Shown: in pieces, positions 1-16,200 of the stretch
How positions within the stretch are numbered: the first letter of the stretch is position 1
Layout: each line of letters begins with the position of its first letter
NCBI RefSeq assembly: GCF_000499845.2
Contig: NC_023749.2
Span: 7,050,013-7,114,012 of the forward strand
DNA length: 64,000 bases
Source of the DNA: Phaseolus vulgaris
Taxonomy: Eukaryota > Streptophyta > Magnoliopsida > Fabales > Fabaceae
Direction: 5' to 3'
Made by a program: the position numbers and the translations under genes
The notes under the pieces: generated by a model
What the model was told of the DNA's origin: nothing
The model's input: only the letters and a program-made list of their open reading frames with translations
Database searches by the model: none

Positions 1-1194
1 CAACCTCCCTCACCTCTCAGGATGACCCTCTATTTATACTACTCTTTTATTGGGCCCAGAAGTTATTTGGGCCTTTTCTTTTTGTATTAAACATTTACTA
101 TACATACCTACATATTGGGCCCCGTTTCATGGGCTTTTGCTTAATAATAATTTCCATTCTATTTTATTTCTTTCGTTATTTAGTTTACTTTCGGTCGGCT
201 TAGTACACCTTGCTTTCGGTCGGCTTAGTACACCTTGCTTTCGGTCGGCTTAGTACACCTTGCTTTCGGTCCAATCTCTTGGCCCAGTACAATCATCAAT
301 ATGACTTCCGTCATTTTCAAATTTTCCTAAACATGTACCACGTGAAGAGTAGAAAGGTTAACATTAGATACTAAAATCAAAATTTGTAAGGTACCCAATT
401 TTGAAAAAAATATTGAATATTTATTTAAGATAGTTTTTGGTAAACATTTTTTAAATGAGGAATGAAGAGGCTTCTATTGTACATCTTCCGAACATAAGAA
501 TAACTATTATGCACCAAAATACAATAATAATTTTCACTACTAAAAAAATTATTAAATAAAACTAATTTTAAAAATAAAAATAATATTATTTTTAAAAAAT
601 TTATTAATGTATAAATTAATTTATATTATTAATAAATAGTTTATAAACTAATATCTAATTAGGTATCGAGATTTTAATACCAATTTTAAAATTTAAATAA
701 TTAGTGTTCTTACAAGGACCTAGAAACAAATTGTCTTCGTCTTCCCCCTGTTGACCTCTCGGCCTTCGCTTCCGGACTCCCTTCTCGGTGTGATCTTTCG
801 GCTTACTCGTTCTTGGTTTGTATTTGGTTTGAAAATCTTTCACGTTTTATTGAATTGCTTGACTGACACTTCCCGGTCAACTTTAATTTACTCCATTCGA
901 TCTTTCGGTTTTTGGTCTCGGCATCCTCTCACAGATGGGTGTGCGTACCTGAAAGGTGCTCCGATGCCAAAGTTAGATTCAGTTTTACAGGATATTAAAA
1001 TGAATTCAACCTCCCTCACCTCTCAGGATGACCCTCTATTTATACTACTCTTTTATTGGGCCCAGAAGTTATTTGGGCCTTTTCTTTTTGTATTAAACAT
1101 TTACTATACATACCTACATATTTGGGCCCCGTTTCATGGGCTTTTGCTTAATAATAATTTCCATTCTATTTTATTTCTTTCGTTATTTAGTTTA

Positions 1195-1269
1195 CTTTCG
1201 GTCGGCTTAGTACACCTTGCTTTCGGTCGGCTTAGTACACCTTGCTTTCGGTCGGCTTAGTACACCTTG
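1195..1269 (+). repeat. 25-bp minisatellite inside each satellite unit (representative)
   Basis: Three tandem copies of a 25-bp motif (CTTTCGGTCGGCTTAGTACA + CCTTG). The same block occurs once per 1-kb unit. The copy number is 3 in most units, 2 in the units with landmarks at 7826, 8811 and 13836, and 5 in the last unit. In the units at 12826 and 16000-16350 the third copy carries CGGTCCACTTAG in place of CGGTCGGCTTAG. In the unit at 11818 the third copy is 3 bp shorter. These differences explain nearly all unit-length variation. Confidence 0.9.
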
Positions 1270-4200
1270 CTTTCGGTCCAATCTCTTGGCCCAGTACAAT
1301 CATCAATATGACTTCCGTCATTTTCAAATTTTCCTAAACATGTACCACGTGAAGAGTAGAAAGGTTAACATTAGATACTAAAATCAAAATTTGTAAGGTA
1401 CCCAATTTTGAAAAAAATATTGAATATTTATTTAAGATAGTTTTTGGTAAACATTTTTTTAAATGAGGAATGAAGAGGCTTCTATTGTACATCTTCCGAA
1501 CATAAGAATAACTATTATGCACCAAAATACAATAATAATTTTCACTACTAAAAAAATTATTAAATAAAAACTAATTTTAAAAATAAAAAATAATATTATT
1601 TTTAAAAAATTTATTAATGTATAAATTAATTTATATTATTAATAAATAGTTTATAAACTAATATCTAATTAGGTATCGAGATTTTAATACCAATTTTAAA
1701 ATTTAAATAATTAGTGTTCTTACAAGGACCTAGAAACAAATTGTCTTCGTCTTCCCCCTGTTGACCTCTCGGCCTTCGCTTCCGGACTCCCTTCTCGGTG
1801 TGATCTTTCGGCTTACTCGTTCTTGGTTTGTATTTGGTTTGAAAATCTTTCACGTTTTATTGAATTGCTTGACTGACACTTCCCGGTCAACTTTAATTTA
1901 CTCCATTCGATCTTTCGGTTTTTGGTCTCGGCATCCTCTCACAGATGGGTGTGCGTACCTGAAAGGTGCTCCGATGCCAAAGTTAGATTCAGTTTTACAG
2001 GATATTAAAATGAATTCAACCTCCCTCACCTCTCAGGATGACCCTCTATTTATACTACTCTTTTATTGGGCCCAGAAGTTATTTGGGCCTTTTCTTTTTG
2101 TATTAAACATTTACTATACATACCTACATATTTGGGCCCCGTTTCATGGGCTTTTGCTTAATAATAATTTCCATTCTATTTTATTTCTTTCGTTATTTAG
2201 TTTACTTTCGGTCGGCTTAGTACACCTTGCTTTCGGTCGGCTTAGTACACCTTGCTTTCGGTCGGCTTAGTACACCTTGCTTTCGGTCCAATCTCTTGGC
2301 CCAGTACAATCATCAATATGACTTCCGTCATTTTCAAATTTTCCTAAACATGTACCACGTGAAGAGTAGAAAGGTTAACATTAGATACTAAAATCAAAAT
2401 TTGTAAGGTACCCAATTTTGAAAAAAATATTGAATATTTATTTAAGATAGTTTTTGGTAAACATTTTTTTAAATGAGGAATGAAGAGGCTTCTATTGTAC
2501 ATCTTCCGAACATAAGAATAACTATTATGCACCAAAATACAATAATAATTTTCACTACTAAAAAAAATTATTAAATAAAAACTAATTTTAAAAATAAAAA
2601 ATAATATTATTTTTAAAAAATTTATTAATGTATAAATTAATTTATATTATTAATAAATAGTTTATAAACTAATATCTAATTAGGTATCGAGATTTTAATA
2701 CCAATTTTAAAATTTAAATAATTAGTGTTCTTACAAGGACCTAGAAACAAATTGTCTTCGTCTTCCCCCTGTTGACCTCTCGGCCTTCGCTTCCGGACTC
2801 CCTTCTCGGTGTGATCTTTCGGCTTACTCGTTCTTGGTTTGTATTTGGTTTGAAAATCTTTCACGTTTTATTGAATTGCTTGACTGACACTTCCCGGTCA
2901 ACTTTAATTTACTCCATTCGATCTTTCGGTTTTTGGTCTCGGCATCCTCTCACAGATGGGTGTGCGTACCTGAAAGGTGCTCCGATGCCAAAGTTAGATT
3001 CAGTTTTACAGGATATTAAAATGAATTCAACCTCCCTCACCTCTCAGGATGACCCTCTATTTATACTACTCTTTTATTGGGCCCAGAAGTTATTTGGGCC
3101 TTTTCTTTTTGTATTAAACATTTACTATACATACCTACATATTTGGGCCCCGTTTCATGGGCTTTTGCTTAATAATAATTTCCATTCTATTTTATTTCTT
3201 TCGTTATTTAGTTTACTTTCGGTCGGCTTAGTACACCTTGCTTTCGGTCGGCTTAGTACACCTTGCTTTCGGTCGGCTTAGTACACCTTGCTTTCGGTCC
3301 AATCTCTTGGCCCAGTACAATCATCAATATGACTTCCGTCATTTTCAAATTTTCCTAAACATGTACCACGTGAAGAGTAGAAAGGTTAACATTAGATACT
3401 AAAATCAAAATTTGTAAGGTACCCAATTTTGAAAAAAATATTGAATATTTATTTAAGATAGTTTTTGGTAAACATTTTTTTAAATGAGGAATGAAGAGGC
3501 TTCTATTGTACATCTTCCGAACATAAGAATAACTATTATGCACCAAAATACAATAATAATTTTCACTACTAAAAAAATTATTAAATAAAAACTAATTTTA
3601 AAAATAAAAAATAATATTATTTTTAAAAAATTTATTAATGTATAAATTAATTTATATTATTAATAAATAGTTTATAAACTAATATCTAATTAGGTATCGA
3701 GATTTTAATACCAATTTTAAAATTTAAATAATTAGTGTTCTTACAAGGACCTAGAAACAAATTGTCTTCGTCTTCCCCCTGTTGACCTCTCGGCCTTCGC
3801 TTCCGGACTCCCTTCTCGGTGTGATCTTTCGGCTTACTCGTTCTTGGTTTGTATTTGGTTTGAAAATCTTTCACGTTTTATTGAATTGCTTGACTGACAC
3901 TTCCCGGTCAACTTTAATTTACTCCATTCGATCTTTCGGTTTTTGGTCTCGGCATCCTCTCACAGATGGGTGTGCGTACCTGAAAGGTGCTCCGATGCCA
4001 AAGTTAGATTCAGTTTTACAGGATATTAAAATGAATTCAACCTCCCTCACCTCTCAGGATGACCCTCTATTTATACTACTCTTTTATTGGGCCCAGAAGT
4101 TATTTGGGCCTTTTCTTTTTGTATTAAACATTTACTATACATACCTACATATTTGGGCCCCGTTTCATGGGCTTTTGCTTAATAATAATTTCCATTCTAT

Positions 4201-7200
4201 TTTATTTCTTTCGTTATTTAGTTTACTTTCGGTCGGCTTAGTACACCTTGCTTTCGGTCGGCTTAGTACACCTTGCTTTCGGTCGGCTTAGTACACCTTG
4301 CTTTCGGTCCAATCTCTTGGCCCAGTACAATCATCAATATGACTTCCGTCATTTTCAAATTTTCCTAAACATGTACCACGTGAAGAGTAGAAAGGTTAAC
4401 ATTAGATACTAAAATCAAAATTTGTAAGGTACCCAATTTTGAAAAAAATATTGAATATTTATTTAAGATAGTTTTTGGTAAACATTTTTTTAAATGAGGA
4501 ATGAAGAGGCTTCTATTGTACATCTTCCGAACATAAGAATAACTATTATGCACCAAAATACAATAATAATTTTCACTACTAAAAAAAATTATTAAATAAA
4601 AACTAATTTTAAAAATAAAAAATAATATTATTTTTAAAAAATTTATTAATGTATAAATTAATTTATATTATTAATAAATAGTTTATAAACTAATATCTAA
4701 TTAGGTATCGAGATTTTAATACCAATTTTAAAATTTAAATAATTAGTGTTCTTACAAGGACCTAGAAACAAATTGTCTTCGTCTTCCCCCTGTTGACCTC
4801 TCGGCCTTCGCTTCCGGACTCCCTTCTCGGTGTGATCTTTCGGCTTACTCGTTCTTGGTTTGTATTTGGTTTGAAAATCTTTCACGTTTTATTGAATTGC
4901 TTGACTGACACTTCCCGGTCAACTTTAATTTACTCCATTCGATCTTTCGGTTTTTGGTCTCGGCATCCTCTCACAGATGGGTGTGCGTACCTGAAAGGTG
5001 CTCCGATGCCAAAGTTAGATTCAGTTTTACAGGATATTAAAATGAATTCAACCTCCCTCACCTCTCAGGATGACCCTCTATTTATACTACTCTTTTATTG
5101 GGCCCAGAAGTTATTTGGGCCTTTTCTTTTTGTATTAAACATTTACTATACATACCTACATATTTGGGCCCCGTTTCATGGGCTTTTGCTTAATAATAAT
5201 TTCCATTCTATTTTATTTCTTTCGTTATTTAGTTTACTTTCGGTCGGCTTAGTACACCTTGCTTTCGGTCGGCTTAGTACACCTTGCTTTCGGTCGGCTT
5301 AGTACACCTTGCTTTCGGTCCAATCTCTTGGCCCAGTACAATCATCAATATGACTTCCGTCATTTTCAAATTTTCCTAAACATGTACCACGTGAAGAGTA
5401 GAAAGGTTAACATTAGATACTAAAATCAAAATTTGTAAGGTACCCAATTTTGAAAAAAATATTGAATATTTATTTAAGATAGTTTTTGGTAAACATTTTT
5501 TTAAATGAGGAATGAAGAGGCTTCTATTGTACATCTTCCGAACATAAGAATAACTATTATGCACCAAAATACAATAATAATTTTCACTACTAAAAAAAAT
5601 TATTAAATAAAAACTAATTTTAAAAATAAAAAATAATATTATTTTTAAAAAATTTATTAATGTATAAATTAATTTATATTATTAATAAATAGTTTATAAA
5701 CTAATATCTAATTAGGTATCGAGATTTTAATACCAATTTTAAAATTTAAATAATTAGTGTTCTTACAAGGACCTAGAAACAAATTGTCTTCGTCTTCCCC
5801 CTGTTGACCTCTCGGCCTTCGCTTCCGGACTCCCTTCTCGGTGTGATCTTTCGGCTTACTCGTTCTTGGTTTGTATTTGGTTTGAAAATCTTTCACGTTT
5901 TATTGAATTGCTTGACTGACACTTCCCGGTCAACTTTAATTTACTCCATTCGATCTTTCGGTTTTTGGTCTCGGCATCCTCTCACAGATGGGTGTGCGTA
6001 CCTGAAAGGTGCTCCGATGCCAAAGTTAGATTCAGTTTTACAGGATATTAAAATGAATTCAACCTCCCTCACCTCTCAGGATGACCCTCTATTTATACTA
6101 CTCTTTTATTGGGCCCAGAAGTTATTTGGGCCTTTTCTTTTTGTATTAAACATTTACTATACATACCTACATATTTGGGCCCCGTTTCATGGGCTTTTGC
6201 TTAATAATAATTTCCATTCTATTTTATTTCTTTCGTTATTTAGTTTACTTTCGGTCGGCTTAGTACACCTTGCTTTCGGTCGGCTTAGTACACCTTGCTT
6301 TCGGTCGGCTTAGTACACCTTGCTTTCGGTCCAATCTCTTGGCCCAGTACAATCATCAATATGACTTCCGTCATTTTCAAATTTTCCTAAACATGTACCA
6401 CGTGAAGAGTAGAAAGGTTAACATTAGATACTAAAATCAAAATTTGTAAGGTACCCAATTTTGAAAAAAATATTGAATATTTATTTAAGATAGTTTTTGG
6501 TAAACATTTTTTTAAATGAGGAATGAAGAGGCTTCTATTGTACATCTTCCGAACATAAGAATAACTATTATGCACCAAAATACAATAATAATTTTCACTA
6601 CTAAAAAAAATTATTAAATAAAAACTAATTTTAAAAATAAAAAATAATATTATTTTTAAAAAATTTATTAATGTATAAATTAATTTATATTATTAATAAA
6701 TAGTTTATAAACTAATATCTAATTAGGTATCGAGATTTTAATACCAATTTTAAAATTTAAATAATTAGTGTTCTTACAAGGACCTAGAAACAAATTGTCT
6801 TCGTCTTCCCCCTGTTGACCTCTCGGCCTTCGCTTCCGGACTCCCTTCTCGGTGTGATCTTTCGGCTTACTCGTTCTTGGTTTGTATTTGGTTTGAAAAT
6901 CTTTCACGTTTTATTGAATTGCTTGACTGACACTTCCCGGTCAACTTTAATTTACTCCATTCGATCTTTCGGTTTTTGGTCTCGGCATCCTCTCACAGAT
7001 GGGTGTGCGTACCTGAAAGGTGCTCCGATGCCAAAGTTAGATTCAGTTTTACAGGATATTAAAATGAATTCAACCTCCCTCACCTCTCAGGATGACCCTC
7101 TATTTATACTACTCTTTTATTGGGCCCAGAAGTTATTTGGGCCTTTTCTTTTTGTATTAAACATTTACTATACATACCTACATATTTGGGCCCCGTTTCA

Positions 7201-10200
7201 TGGGCTTTTGCTTAATAATAATTTCCATTCTATTTTATTTCTTTCGTTATTTAGTTTACTTTCGGTCGGCTTAGTACACCTTGCTTTCGGTCGGCTTAGT
7301 ACACCTTGCTTTCGGTCGGCTTAGTACACCTTGCTTTCGGTCCAATCTCTTGGCCCAGTACAATCATCAATATGACTTCCGTCATTTTCAAATTTTCCTA
7401 AACATGTACCACGTGAAGAGTAGAAAGGTTAACATTAGATACTAAAATCAAAATTTGTAAGGTACCCAATTTTGAAAAAAATATTGAATATTTATTTAAG
7501 ATAGTTTTTGGTAAACATTTTTTTAAATGAGGAATGAAGAGGCTTCTATTGTACATCTTCCGAACATAAGAATAACTATTATGCACCAAAATACAATAAT
7601 AATTTTCACTACTAAAAAAAATTATTAAATAAAAACTAATTTTAAAAATAAAAAATAATATTATTTTTAAAAAATTTATTAATGTATAAATTAATTTATA
7701 TTATTAATAAATAGTTTATAAACTAATATCTAATTAGGTATCGAGATTTTAATACCAATTTTAAAATTTAAATAATTAGTGTTCTTACAAGGACCTAGAA
7801 ACAAATTGTCTTCGTCTTCCCCCTGTTGACCTCTCGGCCTTCGCTTCCGGACTCCCTTCTCGGTGTGATCTTTCGGCTTACTCGTTCTTGGTTTGTATTT
7901 GGTTTGAAAATCTTTCACGTTTTATTGAATTGCTTGACTGACACTTCCCGGTCAACTTTAATTTACTCCATTCGATCTTTCGGTTTTTGGTCTCGGCATC
8001 CTCTCACAGATGGGTGTGCGTACCTGAAAGGTGCTCCGATGCCAAAGTTAGATTCAGTTTTACAGGATATTAAAATGAATTCAACCTCCCTCACCTCTCA
8101 GGATGACCCTCTATTTATACTACTCTTTTATTGGGCCCAGAAGTTATTTGGGCCTTTTCTTTTTGTATTAAACATTTACTATACATACCTACATATTTGG
8201 GCCCCGTTTCATGGGCTTTTGCTTAATAATAATTTCCATTCTATTTTATTTCTTTCGTTATTTAGTTTACTTTCGGTCGGCTTAGTACACCTTGCTTTCG
8301 GTCGGCTTAGTACACCTTGCTTTCGGTCCAATCTCTTGGCCCAGTACAATCATCAATATGACTTCCGTCATTTTCAAATTTTCCTAAACATGTACCACGT
8401 GAAGAGTAGAAAGGTTAACATTAGATACTAAAATCAAAATTTGTAAGGTACCCAATTTTGAAAAAAATATTGAATATTTATTTAAGATAGTTTTTGGTAA
8501 ACATTTTTTTAAATGAGGAATGAAGAGGCTTCTATTGTACATCTTCCGAACATAAGAATAACTATTATGCACCAAAATACAATAATAATTTTCACTACTA
8601 AAAAAATTATTAAATAAAAACTAATTTTAAAAATAAAAAATAATATTATTTTTAAAAAATTTATTAATGTATAAATTAATTTATATTATTAATAAATAGT
8701 TTATAAACTAATATCTAATTAGGTATCGAGATTTTAATACCAATTTTAAAATTTAAATAATTAGTGTTCTTACAAGGACCTAGAAACAAATTGTCTTCGT
8801 CTTCCCCCTGTTGACCTCTCGGCCTTCGCTTCCGGACTCCCTTCTCGGTGTGATCTTTCGGCTTACTCGTTCTTGGTTTGTATTTGGTTTGAAAATCTTT
8901 CACGTTTTATTGAATTGCTTGACTGACACTTCCCGGTCAACTTTAATTTACTCCATTCGATCTTTCGGTTTTTGGTCTCGGCATCCTCTCACAGATGGGT
9001 GTGCGTACCTGAAAGGTGCTCCGATGCCAAAGTTAGATTCAGTTTTACAGGATATTAAAATGAATTCAACCTCCCTCACCTCTCAGGATGACCCTCTATT
9101 TATACTACTCTTTTATTGGGCCCAGAAGTTATTTGGGCCTTTTCTTTTTGTATTAAACATTTACTATACATACCTACATATTTGGGCCCCGTTTCATGGG
9201 CTTTTGCTTAATAATAATTTCCATTCTATTTTATTTCTTTCGTTATTTAGTTTACTTTCGGTCGGCTTAGTACACCTTGCTTTCGGTCGGCTTAGTACAC
9301 CTTGCTTTCGGTCCAATCTCTTGGCCCAGTACAATCATCAATATGACTTCCGTCATTTTCAAATTTTCCTAAACATGTACCACGTGAAGAGTAGAAAGGT
9401 TAACATTAGATACTAAAATCAAAATTTGTAAGGTACCCAATTTTGAAAAAAATATTGAATATTTATTTAAGATAGTTTTTGGTAAACATTTTTTTAAATG
9501 AGGAATGAAGAGGCTTCTATTGTACATCTTCCGAACATAAGAATAACTATTATGCACCAAAATACAATAATAATTTTCACTACTAAAAAAAATTATTAAA
9601 TAAAAACTAATTTTAAAAATAAAAAATAATATTATTTTTAAAAAATTTATTAATGTATAAATTAATTTATATTATTAATAAATAGTTTATAAACTAATAT
9701 CTAATTAGGTATCGAGATTTTAATACCAATTTTAAAATTTAAATAATTAGTGTTCTTACAAGGACCTAGAAACAAATTGTCTTCGTCTTCCCCCTGTTGA
9801 CCTCTCGGCCTTCGCTTCCGGACTCCCTTCTCGGTGTGATCTTTCGGCTTACTCGTTCTTGGTTTGTATTTGGTTTGAAAATCTTTCACGTTTTATTGAA
9901 TTGCTTGACTGACACTTCCCGGTCAACTTTAATTTACTCCATTCGATCTTTCGGTTTTTGGTCTCGGCATCCTCTCACAGATGGGTGTGCGTACCTGAAA
10001 GGTGCTCCGATGCCAAAGTTAGATTCAGTTTTACAGGATATTAAAATGAATTCAACCTCCCTCACCTCTCAGGATGACCCTCTATTTATACTACTCTTTT
10101 ATTGGGCCCAGAAGTTATTTGGGCCTTTTCTTTTTGTATTAAACATTTACTATACATACCTACATATTTGGGCCCCGTTTCATGGGCTTTTGCTTAATAA

Positions 10201-13200
10201 TAATTTCCATTCTATTTTATTTCTTTCGTTATTTAGTTTACTTTCGGTCGGCTTAGTACACCTTGCTTTCGGTCGGCTTAGTACACCTTGCTTTCGGTCG
10301 GCTTAGTACACCTTGCTTTCGGTCCAATCTCTTGGCCCAGTACAATCATCAATATGACTTCCGTCATTTTCAAATTTTCCTAAACATGTACCACGTGAAG
10401 AGTAGAAAGGTTAACATTAGATACTAAAATCAAAATTTGTAAGGTACCCAATTTTGAAAAAAATATTGAATATTTATTTAAGATAGTTTTTGGTAAACAT
10501 TTTTTTAAATGAGGAATGAAGAGGCTTCTATTGTACATCTTCCGAACATAAGAATAACTATTATGCACCAAAATACAATAATAATTTTCACTACTAAAAA
10601 AAATTATTAAATAAAAACTAATTTTAAAAATAAAAAATAATATTATTTTTAAAAAATTTATTAATGTATAAATTAATTTATATTATTAATAAATAGTTTA
10701 TAAACTAATATCTAATTAGGTATCGAGATTTTAATACCAATTTTAAAATTTAAATAATTAGTGTTCTTACAAGGACCTAGAAACAAATTGTCTTCGTCTT
10801 CCCCCTGTTGACCTCTCGGCCTTCGCTTCCGGACTCCCTTCTCGGTGTGATCTTTCGGCTTACTCGTTCTTGGTTTGTATTTGGTTTGAAAATCTTTCAC
10901 GTTTTATTGAATTGCTTGACTGACACTTCCCGGTCAACTTTAATTTACTCCATTCGATCTTTCGGTTTTTGGTCTCGGCATCCTCTCACAGATGGGTGTG
11001 CGTACCTGAAAGGTGCTCCGATGCCAAAGTTAGATTCAGTTTTACAGGATATTAAAATGAATTCAACCTCCCTCACCTCTCAGGATGACCCTCTATTTAT
11101 ACTACTCTTTTATTGGGCCCAGAAGTTATTTGGGCCTTTTCTTTTTGTATTAAACATTTACTATACATACCTACATATTTGGGCCCCGTTTCATGGGCTT
11201 TTGCTTAATAATAATTTCCATTCTATTTTATTTCTTTCGTTATTTAGTTTACTTTCGGTCGGCTTAGTACACCTTGCTTTCGGTCGGCTTAGTACACCTT
11301 GCTTTCGGTCGGCTTAGTACACCTTGCTTTCGGTCCAATCTCTTGGCCCAGTACAATCATCAATATGACTTCCGTCATTTTCAAATTTTCCTAAACATGT
11401 ACCACGTGAAGAGTAGAAAGGTTAACATTAGATACTAAAATCAAAATTTGTAAGGTACCCAATTTTGAAAAAAATATTGAATATTTATTTAAGATAGTTT
11501 TTGGTAAACATTTTTTTAAATGAGGAATGAAGAGGCTTCTATTGTACATCTTCCGAACATAAGAATAACTATTATGCACCAAAATACAATAATAATTTTC
11601 ACTACTAAAAAAATTATTAAATAAAAACTAATTTTAAAAATAAAAAATAATATTATTTTTAAAAAATTTATTAATGTATAAATTAATTTATATTATTAAT
11701 AAATAGTTTATAAACTAATATCTAATTAGGTATCGAGATTTTAATACCAATTTTAAAATTTAAATAATTAGTGTTCTTACAAGGACCTAGAAACAAATTG
11801 TCTTCGTCTTCCCCCTGTTGACCTCTCGGCCTTCGCTTCCGGACTCCCTTCTCGGTGTGATCTTTCGGCTTACTCGTTCTTGGTTTGTATTTGGTTTGAA
11901 AATCTTTCACGTTTTATTGAATTGCTTGACTGACACTTCCCGGTCAACTTTAATTTACTCCATTCGATCTTTCGGTTTTTGGTCTCGGCATCCTCTCACA
12001 GATGGGTGTGCGTACCTGAAAGGTGCTCCGATGCCAAAGTTAGATTCAGTTTTACAGGATATTAAAATGAATTCAACCTCCCTCACCTCTCAGGATGACC
12101 CTCTATTTATACTACTCTTTTATTGGGCCCAGAAGTTATTTGGGCCTTTTCTTTTTGTATTAAACATTTACTATACATACCTACATATTTGGGCCCCGTT
12201 TCATGGGCTTTTGCTTAATAATAATTTCCATTCTATTTTATTTCTTTCGTTATTTAGTTTACTTTCGGTCGGCTTAGTACACCTTGCTTTCGGTCGGCTT
12301 AGTACACCTTGCTTTCGGTCCTTAGTACACCTTGCTTTCGGTCCAATCTCTTGGCCCAGTACAATCATCAATATGACTTCCGTCATTTTCAAATTTTCCT
12401 AAACATGTACCACGTGAAGAGTAGAAAGGTTAACATTAGATACTAAAATCAAAATTTGTAAGGTACCCAATTTTGAAAAAAATATTGAATATTTATTTAA
12501 GATAGTTTTTGGTAAACATTTTTTTAAATGAGGAATGAAGAGGCTTCTATTGTACATCTTCCGAACATAAGAATAACTATTATGCACCAAAATACAATAA
12601 TAATTTTCACTACTAAAAAAAATTATTAAATAAAAACTAATTTTAAAAATAAAAAATAATATTATTTTTAAAAAATTTATTAATGTATAAATTAATTTAT
12701 ATTATTAATAAATAGTTTATAAACTAATATCTAATTAGGTATGAGATTTTAATACCAATTTTAAAATTTAAATAATTAGTGTTCTTACAAGGACCTAGAA
12801 ACAAATTGTCTTCGTCTTCCCCCTGTTGACCTCTCGGCCTTCGCTTCCGGACTCCCTTCTCGGTGTGATCTTTCGGCTTACTCGTTCTTGGTTTGTATTT
12901 GGTTTGAAAATCTTTCACGTTTTATTGAATTGCTTGACTGACACTTCCCGGTCAACTTTAATTTACTCCATTCGATCTTTCGGTTTTTGGTCTCGGCATC
13001 CTCTCACAGATGGGTGTGCGTACCTGAAAGGTGCTCCGATGCCAAAGTTAGATTCAGTTTTACAGGATATTAAAATGAATTCAACCTCCCTCACCTCTCA
13101 GGATGACCCTCTATTTATACTACTCTTTTATTGGGCCCAGAAGTTATTTGGGCCTTTTCTTTTTGTATTAAACATTTACTATACATACCTACATATTTGG

Positions 13201-16200
13201 GCCCCGTTTCATGGGCTTTTGCTTAATAATAATTTCCATTCTATTTTATTTCTTTCGTTATTTAGTTTACTTTCGGTCGGCTTAGTACACCTTGCTTTCG
13301 GTCGGCTTAGTACACCTTGCTTTCGGTCCACTTAGTACACCTTGCTTTCGGTCCAATCTCTTGGCCCAGTACAATCATCAATATGACTTCCGTCATTTTC
13401 AAATTTTCCTAAACATGTACCACGTGAAGAGTAGAAAGGTTAACATTAGATACTAAAATCAAAATTTGTAAGGTACCCAATTTTGAAAAAAATATTGAAT
13501 ATTTATTTAAGATAGTTTTTGGTAAACATTTTTTTAAATGAGGAATGAAGAGGCTTCTATTGTACATCTTCCGAACATAAGAATAACTATTATGCACCAA
13601 AATACAATAATAATTTTCACTACTAAAAAAATTATTAAATAAAAACTAATTTTAAAAATAAAAAATAATATTATTTTTAAAAAATTTATTAATGTATAAA
13701 TTAATTTATATTATTAATAAATAGTTTATAAACTAATATCTAATTAGGTATCGAGATTTTAATACCAATTTTAAAATTTAAATAATTAGTGTTCTTACAA
13801 GGACCTAGAAACAAATTGTCTTCGTCTTCCCCCTGTTGACCTCTCGGCCTTCGCTTCCGGACTCCCTTCTCGGTGTGATCTTTCGGCTTACTCGTTCTTG
13901 GTTTGTATTTGGTTTGAAAATCTTTCACGTTTTATTGAATTGCTTGACTGACACTTCCCGGTCAACTTTAATTTACTCCATTCGATCTTTCGGTTTTTGG
14001 TCTCGGCATCCTCTCACAGATGGGTGTGCGTACCTGAAAGGTGCTCCGATGCCAAAGTTAGATTCAGTTTTACAGGATATTAAAATGAATTCAACCTCCC
14101 TCACCTCTCAGGATGACCCTCTATTTATACTACTCTTTTATTGGGCCCAGAAGTTATTTGGGCCTTTTCTTTTTGTATTAAACATTTACTATACATACCT
14201 ACATATTTGGGCCCCGTTTCATGGGCTTTTGCTTAATAATAATTTCCATTCTATTTTATTTCTTTCGTTATTTAGTTTACTTTCGGTCGGCTTAGTACAC
14301 CTTGCTTTCGGTCGGCTTAGTACACCTTGCTTTCGGTCCAATCTCTTGGCCCAGTACAATCATCAATATGACTTCCGTCATTTTCAAATTTTCCTAAACA
14401 TGTACCACGTGAAGAGTAGAAAGGTTAACATTAGATACTAAAATCAAAATTTGTAAGGTACCCAATTTTGAAAAAAATATTGAATATTTATTTAAGATAG
14501 TTTTTGGTAAACATTTTTTTAAATGAGGAATGAAGAGGCTTCTATTGTACATCTTCCGAACATAAGAATAACTATTATGCACCAAAATACAATAATAATT
14601 TTCACTACTAAAAAAAATTATTAAATAAAAACTAATTTTAAAAATAAAAAATAATATTATTTTTAAAAAATTTATTAATGTATAAATTAATTTATATTAT
14701 TAATAAATAGTTTATAAACTAATATCTAATTAGGTATCGAGATTTTAATACCAATTTTAAAATTTAAATAATTAGTGTTCTTACAAGGACCTAGAAACAA
14801 ATTGTCTTCGTCTTCCCCCTGTTGACCTCTCGGCCTTCGCTTCCGGACTCCCTTCTCGGTGTGATCTTTCGGCTTACTCGTTCTTGGTTTGTATTTGGTT
14901 TGAAAATCTTTCACGTTTTATTGAATTGCTTGACTGACACTTCCCGGTCAACTTTAATTTACTCCATTCGATCTTTCGGTTTTTGGTCTCGGCATCCTCT
15001 CACAGATGGGTGTGCGTACCTGAAAGGTGCTCCGATGCCAAAGTTAGATTCAGTTTTACAGGATATTAAAATGAATTCAACCTCCCTCACCTCTCAGGAT
15101 GACCCTCTATTTATACTACTCTTTTATTGGGCCCAGAAGTTATTTGGGCCTTTTCTTTTTGTATTAAACATTTACTATACATACCTACATATTTGGGCCC
15201 CGTTTCATGGGCTTTTGCTTAATAATAATTTCCATTCTATTTTATTTCTTTCGTTATTTAGTTTACTTTCGGTCGGCTTAGTACACCTTGCTTTCGGTCG
15301 GCTTAGTACACCTTGCTTTCGGTCGGCTTAGTACACCTTGCTTTCGGTCCAATCTCTTGGCCCAGTACAATCATCAATATGACTTCCGTCATTTTCAAAT
15401 TTTCCTAAACATGTACCACGTGAAGAGTAGAAAGGTTAACATTAGATACTAAAATCAAAATTTGTAAGGTACCCAATTTTGAAAAAAATATTGAATATTT
15501 ATTTAAGATAGTTTTTGGTAAACATTTTTTTAAATGAGGAATGAAGAGGCTTCTATTGTACATCTTCCGAACATAAGAATAACTATTATGCACCAAAATA
15601 CAATAATAATTTTCACTACTAAAAAAAATTATTAAATAAAAACTAATTTTAAAAATAAAAAATAATATTATTTTTAAAAAATTTATTAATGTATAAATTA
15701 ATTTATATTATTAATAAATAGTTTATAAACTAATATCTAATTAGGTATAGAGATTTTAATACCAATTTTAAAATTTAAATAATTAGTGTTCTTACAAGGA
15801 CCTAGAAACAAATTGTCTTCGTCTTCCCCCTGTTGACCTCTCGGCCTTCGCTTCCGGACTCCCTTCTCGGTGTGATCTTTCGGCTTACTCGTTCTTGGTT
15901 TGTATTTGGTTTGAAAATCTTTCACGTTTTATTGAATTGCTTGACTGACACTTCCCGGTCAACTTTAATTTACTCCATTCGATCTTTCGGTTTTTGGTCT
16001 CGGCATCCTCTCACAGATGGGTGTGCGTACCTGAAAGGTGCTCCGATGCCAAAGTTAGATTCAGTTTTACAGGATATTAAAATGAATTCAACCTCCCTCA
16101 CCTCTCAGGATGACCCTCTATTTATACTACTCTTTTATTGGGCCCAGAAGTTATTTGGGCCTTTTCTTTTTGTATTAAACATTTACTATACATACCTACA